Source: Alsobacter sp045348435 (GTDB lineage: Bacteria > Pseudomonadota > Alphaproteobacteria > Rhizobiales > Beijerinckiaceae). Taken from it: DNA of 64,000 nt. Each line of letters opens with the position of its first letter. Within the stretch, counting starts at the first letter, position 1. A program made the translations under genes and the position numbers. Location of the stretch: the NCBI RefSeq assembly GCF_045348435.1, contig NZ_CP157484.1:3658001-3722000 (forward strand). The letters are read 5' to 3'. The notes beneath the pieces are model-generated. The model did not search any database, was not told where the DNA came from, and saw nothing but the letters and a program-made list of their open reading frames with translations. Shown here piece after piece: positions 34,846 to 42,410 of this stretch.

Positions 34846-36072
34846 ATGGCCATGATCCAGACCAGCCCCGCGCCGGACCTCCCCTTCTCGTTCGCCGCGC
34901 TCGACGACCGCCTGGAGCAGGCCGGCGTCGACATTCTCATCTCCAGCTCCCGGCACAACCTGGCCTATCTGCTGGGCGGGCACAGGCACCACTTCTTCGA
35001 AGCCGCCGAGGCGATCGGCGTCAGCCGCTACCTGCCGCTGCTGGTCTACCCGAAAGGGCGGCCGGACGAGGCCGCCTACATCGCCTTCCGCAACGAGAAG
35101 GACTCCCTGCAAAACCGCGCCCTGGAGGGCCGCGCGCTGTGGCCCGCGACGGTGCGCCCTGCGGCGTCCGGCGTCGCTGACGCAGTGGCGCTGGCGATCG
35201 ACCACATCCGCGCCATCGGCGGCCCAGGCGGCCGGATCGGCGTCGAGACGCATTTCCTGCCCTGGCTCGCCGGGCAGGCGCTGCGGGACGCCTTCCCGGC
35301 CCATGGCCTCGTCGACGCGAACCGGCCGCTGGAGCGGCTGCGGGCCGTGAAGAGCGACGCGGAGTTGGACCGCCTGCGGGAGGCGTCCGAACGGGTGGTC
35401 GCCGCCATGCAGGCCGTCATGCGGTCGACCCGTCCGGGAACCTCCAAGCGCGCCATCGAGCGCGCTCTCAGGCGTGAGGAGGAGGCGCGCGGCCTCCTGT
35501 TCGACTATGCGCTGATCACGCTAGGAACGAGCCTCAACCGCGCCCCGTCCGACCAGGTCTGCCGGGACGGAGACATCATGTCTCTCGACTCGGGCGGCAA
35601 TCTCGACGGCTATATCGGCGACCTCTGCCGCATGGCGGTGTTCGGGGAGGCCGACGCCGAACTGGAGGACCTGCTGGGCGAGGTGCGGACCGTGCAGGAT
35701 GCGGCGCGAAAGCCCCTGGCGCCCGGCGTTCGCGGCGGCGACGTGTTCTCCTTCGCCCAGGCCGCCCTCGCCGCCCTGCCCTCCGCCGCATCCACGACCT
35801 TCGTGGCGCACGGCATGGGCCTGGTGAGCCACGAGGCGCCCAGGCTCACCGCCCAGGGTCCGATCTCCTATCCGGCGGACGACGCCGACCTGCCGCTCGA
35901 GGCCGGGATGATCCTCTCCATCGAGACGACCCTGCAGCATCCCCGCCGCGGCTTCATCAAGATCGAGGACACCGTGGCGATCACGCCCGACGGGCATGTC
36001 GGCTTCGGCGACGAAGGCCGCGGATGGACCCGGGCGGGCCTCGAGGCGCCGCCCCGACAAGCAGGACCCTGA
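34846..36072 (+). CDS. M24-family (Xaa-Pro aminopeptidase/creatinase-like) metallohydrolase
   Basis: Protein of 408 residues with a creatinase N-domain (about 15-165) and a pita-bread M24 domain. Metal-ligand motifs are visible: MSLDSGGNLDGYIGDLCRMAVFG (two Asp), AHGMGLVSHEAP (His), MILSIETTLQHP (Glu) and FIKIEDTVAITPDGH (Glu). Members include Xaa-Pro peptidases, creatinase and hydrolases acting on small C-N bonds, so it could cleave an amide or amidine substrate rather than peptides. A second ATG lies two codons in. It sits inside the plus-strand operon with five-base spacing on each side. Confidence 0.85.
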   Translation: MAMIQTSPAPDLPFSFAALDDRLEQAGVDILISSSRHNLAYLLGGHRHHFFEAAEAIGVSRYLPLLVYPKGRPDEAAYIAFRNEKDSLQNRALEGRALWPATVRPAASGVADAVALAIDHIRAIGGPGGRIGVETHFLPWLAGQALRDAFPAHGLVDANRPLERLRAVKSDAELDRLREASERVVAAMQAVMRSTRPGTSKRAIERALRREEEARGLLFDYALITLGTSLNRAPSDQVCRDGDIMSLDSGGNLDGYIGDLCRMAVFGEADAELEDLLGEVRTVQDAARKPLAPGVRGGDVFSFAQAALAALPSAASTTFVAHGMGLVSHEAPRLTAQGPISYPADDADLPLEAGMILSIETTLQHPRRGFIKIEDTVAITPDGHVGFGDEGRGWTRAGLEAPPRQAGP

Positions 36073-36076
36073 TTCC

Positions 36077-36904
36077 ATGCAGCCTCACGCCATCGGCCTC
36101 GCGCCGCTCGGATTTCTCGATCTCTCGCCGCCGGCCTTCATGCGGACGGCGGGCGCGGCCGGCTTCGGCTCCGTCGGCATCAGGACCCGGGCGGCGGTCC
36201 CGGGAGGGGTCGAGCACCCGATGGACCGGAACCCCGCTTTGCTGCGCGAGACCCGCGAGGCGATCGCGGCGACCGGCGTGCGCGTGGTCGGCGTCGAGCA
36301 GGTCAGCCTGTTTCGCGACACCGTCATCGATGCGGTGCGCCCCATGCTGGAGGCCGGCGCCGCCATCGGGGCGACCCGCGTGCTCTGCTCGGGCGACGAC
36401 GAGGACCTCGCGGTCGTGGCCGACCGCTTCGCCGAGCTGTGCGAAGCCGCCGCCGCGTTCGGCCTCACCGTGGACCTGGAGTTCATGCCGTTCCGCGCGC
36501 TCAAGACGCTGGAGCAGGCCCGCGACACGATCCTGCGCTCGGGCGCCCACAACGCCGCCATCGCGGTCGACGCGCTGCACCTGATGCGCTCGGGCGGCGG
36601 CCCGGCCGCCCTCGCGGCGATCGAGCCCAGGCTCATCGGCTGCGTCCAGCTCTGCGACGCGCCCCCGATCCCGCCTGCCGCCGCCGACCTGGCGACGGAG
36701 GCGCGCGAGCAGCGCCTGCCCCCGGGCGAGGGAGGGCTCCCGCTGAGGGCCATCCTCGACGTGGTCGGGCCGGATCGTCCGATCGACGCGGAGGTTCCGC
36801 TTGGCCGGTCCATGCCGGACGCGGACCCGTTCGAGCGCGCGACGCTGGTCTATCGGGCGACCGCGCGCGTCCTCGCCGCGGCCCGGCCCGGGCAGGGCGC
36901 CTGA
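36077..36904 (+). CDS. TIM-barrel sugar-phosphate isomerase/epimerase-like protein (copy 1)
   Basis: Xylose-isomerase-like TIM-barrel protein of 275 residues. Motifs: GVRVVGVEQVSLF, LTVDLEFMPFRALKTL (metal Glu), AIAVDALHLMRSGG (Asp and His), IGCVQLCDAPP, and LPPGEGGLPLRAILDVVG followed by IDAEVPL (metal Glu). It is paralogous to the gene at 41526-42410, which keeps LEFMP, VDALH.SRS, QICDGP and PGDGG at the same positions. The family includes 3-dehydroshikimate dehydratases, hydroxypyruvate isomerases and inositol-pathway enzymes. Given the dehydroquinase and shikimate-dehydrogenase-like partners, a dehydratase or isomerase on a carbocycle is plausible but not proven. Confidence 0.82.
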   Translation: MQPHAIGLAPLGFLDLSPPAFMRTAGAAGFGSVGIRTRAAVPGGVEHPMDRNPALLRETREAIAATGVRVVGVEQVSLFRDTVIDAVRPMLEAGAAIGATRVLCSGDDEDLAVVADRFAELCEAAAAFGLTVDLEFMPFRALKTLEQARDTILRSGAHNAAIAVDALHLMRSGGGPAALAAIEPRLIGCVQLCDAPPIPPAAADLATEAREQRLPPGEGGLPLRAILDVVGPDRPIDAEVPLGRSMPDADPFERATLVYRATARVLAAARPGQGA

Positions 36905-36905
36905 C

Positions 36906-37724
36906 ATGGCCAAGGGCGGCCTCGGGGCGCACACCTTCGGCTGCGTCTGGGACATGGACGCCGCCGCTGCCGTGGGGGCGCTGGCCGAGCAGGGCTTCAC
37001 CCGCTTCGAGTTCATCGCCATGGCCCCGCATCTCGATCCGCGGCGGGCCTCGCCGGACGCGGCGCGGACGATCCGGCGCGCCCTGGAGGCCGCGCATGGC
37101 GAGGCGCTGGCGCTCGATCTCCCCAGCAACGACGTCAACCTGGCCAGCACGTCGCCCGACCTCGTCGACTTCACCATCGAGAGCTACGCAGCCGCCCTGC
37201 GCATGGCGGGCGAGATCGGCGCGCGCTGGGTCGTGGTGCTGCCCGGTCGCCGGCACATGCTGCTGCCCCCGCGCGACGACCGGCTTCTCGACGTCTTCCG
37301 CGGCGCCCTGGAGCGGCTGGTCCCGCTGGCGGAGCGCTCCGGCGTCCGGCTGCTGATCGAGAACCATCCGCAGACCCTGCTGCCCGACGCCGCCTCGATC
37401 GCGGCCTTCCTGGCCCGCGAGGGCCATGGGCGCGTCGACGCGCTCTACGACCTCGCGAACGGCGTCGCGATCGGCGAGGCCCCCGACGCCGCGCTCGCCG
37501 CGCTGGAGCCGTTCCTCGCTATGGTCCATGTCTCCGATACGCCCGCAGGCCAGTGGCGCCATGACCCCATCGGGACGGGCGCCGTCGACTTCGACGCCGC
37601 GCGCGGCGCCCTGGCCCGGCTCAGCTTCGCGGGGCCGGTCGTCGCCGAGATCATCGCGCCGGACCCGGTGGCGCAGCTCGTCCGCGCCCGGGCCGCCCTG
37701 CAGGCGCGCGGCTGGCCCGTGTGA
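36906..37724 (+). CDS. TIM-barrel sugar-phosphate isomerase/epimerase-like protein (copy 2)
   Basis: Second xylose-isomerase-like TIM-barrel protein, 272 residues, starting 1 base after the stop of copy 1. Motifs: FTRFEFIAMAPHLD, LDLPSNDVNLAS, ARWVVVLPGRRHML, SGVRLLIENHPQTLLPD (metal Glu), VDALYDLANG (Asp), LAMVHVSDTPAGQWRHDPIGTGAVDF (His and the G-T-G-x-V-D-F signature) and VVAEII (Glu). It is less like copies 1 and 3 than these are to each other; the HVSDT.....PIGTGAVDF part is typical of hydroxypyruvate isomerase or inosose-type members. Confidence 0.83.
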   Translation: MAKGGLGAHTFGCVWDMDAAAAVGALAEQGFTRFEFIAMAPHLDPRRASPDAARTIRRALEAAHGEALALDLPSNDVNLASTSPDLVDFTIESYAAALRMAGEIGARWVVVLPGRRHMLLPPRDDRLLDVFRGALERLVPLAERSGVRLLIENHPQTLLPDAASIAAFLAREGHGRVDALYDLANGVAIGEAPDAALAALEPFLAMVHVSDTPAGQWRHDPIGTGAVDFDAARGALARLSFAGPVVAEIIAPDPVAQLVRARAALQARGWPV

Positions 37725-37758
37725 GGCTTCGCAAGAACGAGTACAGGAGAAAACGCTC

Positions 37759-38517
37759 ATGACGGATCGGCTCAGCGCGGCGGGCTCCGCCCGGCCGCGG
37801 ATCGCGGTCATCACTGGCGGCGCCGGCGGGCTCGGCTACGCCATCGCCCGCCGCCTGGCCGCCCAAGGCGACACGGTCGTCCTGTGGGACATCGACCCCG
37901 ACGCCGTGAACAGGGTGGCGACCTCCCTGCCGGGTGCGCGTGCGGCGGTCGTCGACGTCACGCGGCAGGACTCGGTGGATCAGGCGGCCCGCGCCGTGAT
38001 GGACGACCTCGGCGCGATCGACGTCCTCGTCAACTCGGCCGGGATCACCGGCCCCAACAGGCTCCTGGCCGACTACTCCTTCGAGGAATGGCGGCGCGTG
38101 ATGGCGATCAATCTCGACGGGACCTTCCTGTGCTGCCGCGCGGTCACGCCCTTCATGCTCAAGGGCGAGAACGGCCGGATCGTCAACCTCGCCTCCATCG
38201 CCGGCAAGGAGGGCAACGCCAACGCCTCCGCCTATTCGGCCTCCAAGGCGGGCGTGATCGCGCTCACCAAGTCGCTCGGCAAGGAGCTGGCGCAGACCAG
38301 CATCCGGGTGAATTGCGTCACGCCGGCCGCCATCGAGACGGAACTCCTGCGGCAGATGACGCCGGAGTTCACGCAATTCGTCATCTCCAAGATCCCGATG
38401 GGGCGCCTCGGCCAGCCTGACGAGGTCGCCGCGATGGTGGAATGGTTGGCCTCTCCGGCCTGCTCGTTCTCCACCGGAGCCGTTTTCGACATCTCTGGCG
38501 GCCGCGCGACTTACTGA
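37759..38517 (+). CDS. short-chain dehydrogenase/reductase
   Basis: Classical SDR of 252 residues: cofactor loop ITGGAGGLGYAIARRL, DIDPDA (acid following beta-2, favouring NAD), and LVNSAGITGPNRLL. The catalytic Ser is in IVNLASIAGKEGN, and YSASKAG is the YxxxK motif. The C-terminal end reads SFSTGAVFDISGGRATY. AGGAGA precedes ATG 37759. As the sixth gene from tetR, it probably oxidises a secondary alcohol in the pathway. The motifs match 3-oxoacyl-ACP-reductase-like SDRs such as those in quinate, inositol and 2,3-butanediol pathways, so the substrate is open. Confidence 0.92.
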   Translation: MTDRLSAAGSARPRIAVITGGAGGLGYAIARRLAAQGDTVVLWDIDPDAVNRVATSLPGARAAVVDVTRQDSVDQAARAVMDDLGAIDVLVNSAGITGPNRLLADYSFEEWRRVMAINLDGTFLCCRAVTPFMLKGENGRIVNLASIAGKEGNANASAYSASKAGVIALTKSLGKELAQTSIRVNCVTPAAIETELLRQMTPEFTQFVISKIPMGRLGQPDEVAAMVEWLASPACSFSTGAVFDISGGRATY

Positions 38518-38585
38518 GCAGCCTCGCCTGCGCCCGCGACCGGGCGGCTTCCACGACTTCAGGACTCTAAGCAGGGACGTCAACG

Positions 38586-39284
38586 ATGAGCGGACTGATG
38601 GGCCAGGGCGCCCTGGTGAACTGGGGCGGCGTCGTCGCCGAGCAGGAAGACGACTACAACATGTGGCACAGCCGCGAGCACATGCCCGAGCGCCTGGCCG
38701 TGCCGGGCTTTCGCCGCGGCCGCCGCGGCGTCGCCGTGGACGGGACGCCCGCGGCGCTGAAATATTTCATGATGTACGAGGCGGTGGACGCCGACATCTT
38801 TATTTCGGCCCCGTACCTCGCGCGCCTCAACGATCCGACGCCTTGGACCCGCCGCATCCTGTCGGCCTATATCGCGCCCTCGCGCACGATCTGCCGCGTG
38901 GTCGCCACCCGGGGGCATGGCGCCGGGGGCTGGCTGGCCACTCTCCAGCTGCGCCAGGTGGACCGCGCGAAGCTGCGCGCCTGGTCGCAGGGAGACTGGA
39001 TCGACGGCGTGATGGCCCAAAACGGCGTCCTCGGCGCCCACGCGCTGGAAGGGGACCCGCAGCTCGGCCAGCAGCCCACCGCCGAGAAGACGTTCCGCGA
39101 GAGCCGGGGCGACCGCGACGTCACCGTCGAGTTCGCGCTCTTGCTGGAAGGCTTCGACCTGAGCCCGACGCAGGCCGCCGCCGCGTCCGTGGTGGAGCGC
39201 GTCCGAAACGAGCTCGGCTGCGAGCCGCTGACCACGCTCTACCGGACGCAGCACGTGATCACGAACATCGACGTGGGCGCCTGA
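38586..39284 (+). CDS. ferredoxin-like A/B-barrel (EthD/DUF4286-like) protein, second copy
   Basis: Paralogue of the protein encoded at 32307-32987, 232 residues. It shares YNMWHSREHMPERLAVPGFRRGRRG and YLARLNDPTPWTRR. A ferredoxin-like second half ends FALLLEGFDLS and ELGCEPLTTLYRTQHVITNIDVGA. It is the last gene of the plus-strand operon. Ferredoxin-fold proteins of this kind often act as small isomerases, lactonases or oxygenases on ring compounds, but no active site is identified. Long hairpins follow its stop codon. Confidence 0.7.
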   Translation: MSGLMGQGALVNWGGVVAEQEDDYNMWHSREHMPERLAVPGFRRGRRGVAVDGTPAALKYFMMYEAVDADIFISAPYLARLNDPTPWTRRILSAYIAPSRTICRVVATRGHGAGGWLATLQLRQVDRAKLRAWSQGDWIDGVMAQNGVLGAHALEGDPQLGQQPTAEKTFRESRGDRDVTVEFALLLEGFDLSPTQAAAASVVERVRNELGCEPLTTLYRTQHVITNIDVGA

Positions 39285-39310
39285 AACGGCGCACTCCCCG
39301 GCCTGCGGCG

Positions 39311-39354
39311 CCGAGAGCCTGCTGCGTTCCAAAGGAAACGCAGCAGGCTCTCGG
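39311..39354. terminator. 18-bp perfect inverted repeat between convergent operons
   Basis: CCGAGAGCCTGCTGCGTT (39311-39328) pairs exactly with AACGCAGCAGGCTCTCGG (39337-39354), with a loop of eight bases. It follows the plus-strand operon by 26 bases. The bases after it (TTGTGTGG) are not a clear T-run, so termination is plausible but not of textbook form. The length of the stem suggests an intergenic repeat unit as an alternative. Confidence 0.65.
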
Positions 39355-39367
39355 TTGTGTGGTGGTC

Positions 39368-39412
39368 GCATGCTTTCAGCGAAAAGCCGGAGTCCCCCTT
39401 TTCGCAGCATGC
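39368..39412. repeat. rhizobial palindromic intergenic repeat-like hairpin (RIME-like)
   Basis: GCATGCT pairs with AGCATGC and GCGAAAAG with CTTTTCGC, enclosing an 11-base loop, with a TTCA bulge on the left. On the minus strand it reads CTAGAGCATGC then TGCGAAAAG, GGGGACTCCGG and CTTTTCGC, the pattern of the GAGCATG...GAAAAG...ACCGG...TTTTCG...CATGC palindromes known from Rhizobiales genomes. It directly abuts the stop codon (TAG at 39414-39416) of the transporter ATPase gene. As a stable hairpin it could act as terminator or mRNA stabiliser. Confidence 0.6.
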
Positions 39413-39413
39413 T

Positions 39414-40199
39414 CTAGTGGTGCCGCAGGATCTCGCCCAGGAAGGCCCGCGTGCGCTTGTGCTGCGGCGCCTTGAAGAAGCTCTCCGGGTCGTTCTCCTC
39501 CACGATCTCGCCATCGGCCATGAAGATGACGCGGTCGGCGACCTGGCGGGCGAAGCCCATCTCGTGGGTGACGCAGATCATCGTCATGCCGTCGCGGGCG
39601 AGCGACACCATGGTGTCGAGAACCTCCTTGACCATCTCGGGATCGAGCGCCGAGGTCGGCTCGTCGAACAGCATGGCCTTCGGCTCCATGCACAGCGCCC
39701 GCGCGATCGCGACGCGCTGCTGCTGGCCGCCGGAGAGCTGCGCCGGGTATTTCTGCGCCTGGTCGCCGATGCGGACCCGCTCCAGATATTTCTGCGCGAT
39801 CTTCTCGGCTTCGGGACGCGAGAGCTTGCGCACCCGCATCGGCGCGAGGATGCAGTTCTCCATCACGGTCTTGTGCGGGAACAGGTTGAACTGCTGGAAC
39901 ACCATGCCGACCTCGCGCCGCACGGCGTCCACGGCCGCCTGGCTGTCGCTGAGCCGGTGACCGCTGACGATGATCTCGCCCTTCTGCACCGGCTCCAGAT
40001 GGTTGATGCAGCGGATCAGCGTCGACTTGCCGGATCCGGATGGCCCGCACAGCACGATCTTCTCGCCCTGCGTGACGGTGAGGTCGACGCTCTTCAGGGC
40101 CTGGAACGTCCCGTACCACTTGTCGACCTTGCGCATCTCGATCATCGGCGCGGCGCTGCGCGTGGACGCGACGGCATCGGCGGGGGTCATGGTCGTCAC
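39414..40199 (-). CDS. polar amino-acid-type ABC transporter ATP-binding protein
   Basis: GlnQ/HisP-type ATPase of 261 residues powering uptake. Features: Walker A GPSGSGKST, MVFQQFNLFPHKTVMENCI (Q-loop), LSGGQQQRVAIARAL signature, MLFDEPTSALDPEM (Walker B), and FVTHEMGFARQV-like CVTHEMGFARQVADRVIFM with the switch His. It is the last gene of a minus-strand operon with two permeases 11 and 12 bases apart and a binding protein upstream. The PAAT family takes amino acids, but also opines and other charged small molecules, which fits import of the compound degraded by the neighbouring enzymes. Confidence 0.95.
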   Translation of the reverse strand: MTTMTPADAVASTRSAAPMIEMRKVDKWYGTFQALKSVDLTVTQGEKIVLCGPSGSGKSTLIRCINHLEPVQKGEIIVSGHRLSDSQAAVDAVRREVGMVFQQFNLFPHKTVMENCILAPMRVRKLSRPEAEKIAQKYLERVRIGDQAQKYPAQLSGGQQQRVAIARALCMEPKAMLFDEPTSALDPEMVKEVLDTMVSLARDGMTMICVTHEMGFARQVADRVIFMADGEIVEENDPESFFKAPQHKRTRAFLGEILRHH

Positions 40200-40209
40200 T
40201 CCTTGATGC

Positions 40210-40854
40210 TCACTTGGCCGTCGCGGCCGACATGCGGCGCTCGAGCGCCCGGCCCCACAGCGACAGCGGCCAGCACAGGGCGAAATACATCGCCCCGACC
40301 ACGCCGAAGACCAGGATGGGCTTGTAGATCTGGTTGGACACGATCGAGCCCGAGCGCGTGAGCTCGATGAAGCCGACGATCGCGGCCAGCGACGTGCCTT
40401 TCAGGAGCTGCACGCTGAAGCCCACGGTGGCCGGCAGCGACAGCTTGAAGGCCTGGGGCATGATCACGTCGACCATGCGGCTCGTCTCGTGCAGACCGAG
40501 CGCCTGGGCGGCCTCGGTCTGCCCGCCAGGCACGGCCTGGATCGCGCCGCGCCAGATCTCGCCCAGGAAGGCGGAGGCGTGCGCCGTCAGCGCGATGCCG
40601 ACGGCCGCCCAGGCCGGCAAATTGAAGCCGAGCAGCGGCAGGCCGAAATAGGCCACGAAGAGCTGCATCAGCAGCGGCGTGCCCTGGAAGAGCCCGATCC
40701 AGGCGATCGCCGGCAGGCGCAGCCAGGGCGATGGCGACACCCGCATCAGCGCGATCAGGACGCCGAACGGGATGCCGCCCGCAAAACCCATGGCGGCCAA
40801 CAGGAGGGTCCAGCCCAGCCCTTGCAGCAGATAGGTGACGTGCTGGAAGTCCAT
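40210..40854 (-). CDS. polar amino-acid-type ABC transporter permease
   Basis: Inner-membrane permease of 214 residues with five hydrophobic segments. The first part has QGLGWTLLLAAMGFAGGIPFGVLIALMRVS. The conserved coupling loop (EAA motif) is EIWRGAIQAVPGGQTEAAQALGLHETSRMVDVIMPQAFKLSLPATVGF. The HisM/GlnP family topology and loop spacing are clear. It lies between the ATPase and the second permease gene and forms the heterodimeric channel with it. Confidence 0.93.
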   Translation of the reverse strand: MDFQHVTYLLQGLGWTLLLAAMGFAGGIPFGVLIALMRVSPSPWLRLPAIAWIGLFQGTPLLMQLFVAYFGLPLLGFNLPAWAAVGIALTAHASAFLGEIWRGAIQAVPGGQTEAAQALGLHETSRMVDVIMPQAFKLSLPATVGFSVQLLKGTSLAAIVGFIELTRSGSIVSNQIYKPILVFGVVGAMYFALCWPLSLWGRALERRMSAATAK

Positions 40855-40866
40855 GGAGCGGCCGCC

Positions 40867-41529
40867 CTAGCGCTGGGGATAGCTGAAGGCCCAGCGCCCG
40901 ATGCCGGACAGGAGCCACATCGTGACGAGCGAGATCAGCAGATAGACGAAGGTGAGGGTGAAATAGACCTCGAAGCTGCGGAAGGTCTCCGCCTCGATCC
41001 GCTGTCCCACATAGGTCAGCTCATAGGCGGAGATCGAGGTGCAGATCGCGGTCGTCAGCGTGAGCAGGATGAACTGGCTGGAGAGCGAGGGATAAATGGC
41101 CCGCAGCGCCGGCCGAAGCACGATGAACCAGAACACCTCGTGCTTGTGAAGGCCGAGCGCCAGGCCCGCCTCCGTCTGCCCTTTCGAGATGCTCTCCACG
41201 CCGCCGCGGATGATCTCGATGGCGTAGGCGCCGCCGTTCAGCCCCAGCGCCACGATGGCGGTCACTGTCGGGCTGAACCGGATGCCCGCCAGCGGCAGGG
41301 CGAAATAGACGAAGAAGATCTGCACCAGGAAGGGCGTGTTGCGGATCACCTCGATGAAGGCGTTCACCAGCAGGGACGGGAACGCCTTCTGGGACCGCAG
41401 CACCGCGACGCCGAGCACGCCGATGACGAGGGCGAGCGTCATGCCCGATAAAGCCAGATACATGGTGCCGAGCGCGCCCGACAGGATCGCCGGCCATGCG
41501 TCGAACACCACGCTGAAATCGAGCTTCAC
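40867..41529 (-). CDS. polar amino-acid-type ABC transporter permease
   Basis: Second permease of the PAAT transporter, 220 residues, about five membrane segments. The EAA-type loop is EIIRGGVESISKGQTEAGLALGLHKHEVFWFIVLRPALRAIYPSLSSQF. It starts with a GTG at 41529 that overlaps the stop of the TIM-barrel gene upstream by four bases. This ties the transporter translationally to that metabolic gene. Confidence 0.93.
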   Translation of the reverse strand: MKLDFSVVFDAWPAILSGALGTMYLALSGMTLALVIGVLGVAVLRSQKAFPSLLVNAFIEVIRNTPFLVQIFFVYFALPLAGIRFSPTVTAIVALGLNGGAYAIEIIRGGVESISKGQTEAGLALGLHKHEVFWFIVLRPALRAIYPSLSSQFILLTLTTAICTSISAYELTYVGQRIEAETFRSFEVYFTLTFVYLLISLVTMWLLSGIGRWAFSYPQR

Positions 41530-42410
41530 GATCCTGCCCCCGTCCCCTGCGACCGCCCGGCGCCGGCGTCCAGTCTAGCCGACATTTCCGGCCTGTCCTG
41601 GGGTTTCGGCTCGCCCAGCGCCGCCTTGGCCGACGCCAGTCCGCGCCTGGCCCAGTCCGCCGCCGACCAGCCGGCCGACTGCGCGTCGTTGGGGACCTCG
41701 ACGGCGATCGGAAGGTCCGCCGGGAGGGCGGCGAAGATGGGCGCAAGGTCGATGCCGCCGTCGCCGGGCATCAGACGCGCATGCCGCGCCGCATGGTTCA
41801 GCGCCTCCCGGGACGACGGAATGTCGGCCGGGCCGTCGCAGATCTGGGCGTAATGGAGCCACGCCGGCGGCAGGGCCGCGACGTCGGCGACCGGCGTCCG
41901 CGAGCGCGACACATGCAGCGCGTCGACGATCACGCCCTGGTTGGGCTGGTCGGCGGCCTCCAGCACCCGCCGCGCGGCGGCGAGGTCGCCAAGCTCCGAT
42001 TGCGGCATGAACTCCAGGTCCATGCAGAGGCCGAAGGGCGCCGCCGCCGCGCAGAGCTGCGCGTAGGAGGCCGTCAGGCGGCTCTCGTCCGGGTCGTCCC
42101 CGGCCACCAGCACGACCCGGGCGCCTAGGTCGGCGGAGCACTCCAGCAGCCGCAGGTGGCCTTCGACGTCGAAATCGGGTCCCAGGCGGATCATCTCGAC
42201 GTCGAAGACGCCGATCCCGCGATCCGCCATCAGCCTGCGCAGGTCGCGCACCCGCGTGGGCTGGTCCATCAGCGGGAAGGCGACGCCGCCCGGCGAGGCC
42301 GGCGCGAGACGCAGGCCCACGAAGTCGTACCCGGCCTCCGCCGCCGCCCGCGCCGCGTCTTCCGGCGCGGCGCCGAGGCACGTCAGGAACGACAGCGACC
42401 ACTGGCGCAT
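41526..42410 (-). CDS. TIM-barrel sugar-phosphate isomerase/epimerase-like protein (copy 3)
   Basis: Xylose-isomerase-like TIM-barrel protein of 294 residues, paralogue of 36077-36904. Shared features: DFVGLRLAPASPGGV, MDLEFMPQSELGD (metal Glu), GVIVDALHVSRSRTP (Asp, His), YAQICDGPADIPS, LMPGDGGIDLAPIF and IAVEVPN (Glu). ATG 42410 overlaps the stop of the Gfo/Idh gene (TGATG). The C-terminal 30 residues (EPKPQDRPEMSARLDAGAGRSQGTGAGS) are polar and may be unstructured. Lying within the transporter operon, it presumably acts on an imported compound or its oxidised form. Confidence 0.82.
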   Translation of the reverse strand: MRQWSLSFLTCLGAAPEDAARAAAEAGYDFVGLRLAPASPGGVAFPLMDQPTRVRDLRRLMADRGIGVFDVEMIRLGPDFDVEGHLRLLECSADLGARVVLVAGDDPDESRLTASYAQLCAAAAPFGLCMDLEFMPQSELGDLAAARRVLEAADQPNQGVIVDALHVSRSRTPVADVAALPPAWLHYAQICDGPADIPSSREALNHAARHARLMPGDGGIDLAPIFAALPADLPIAVEVPNDAQSAGWSAADWARRGLASAKAALGEPKPQDRPEMSARLDAGAGRSQGTGAGS

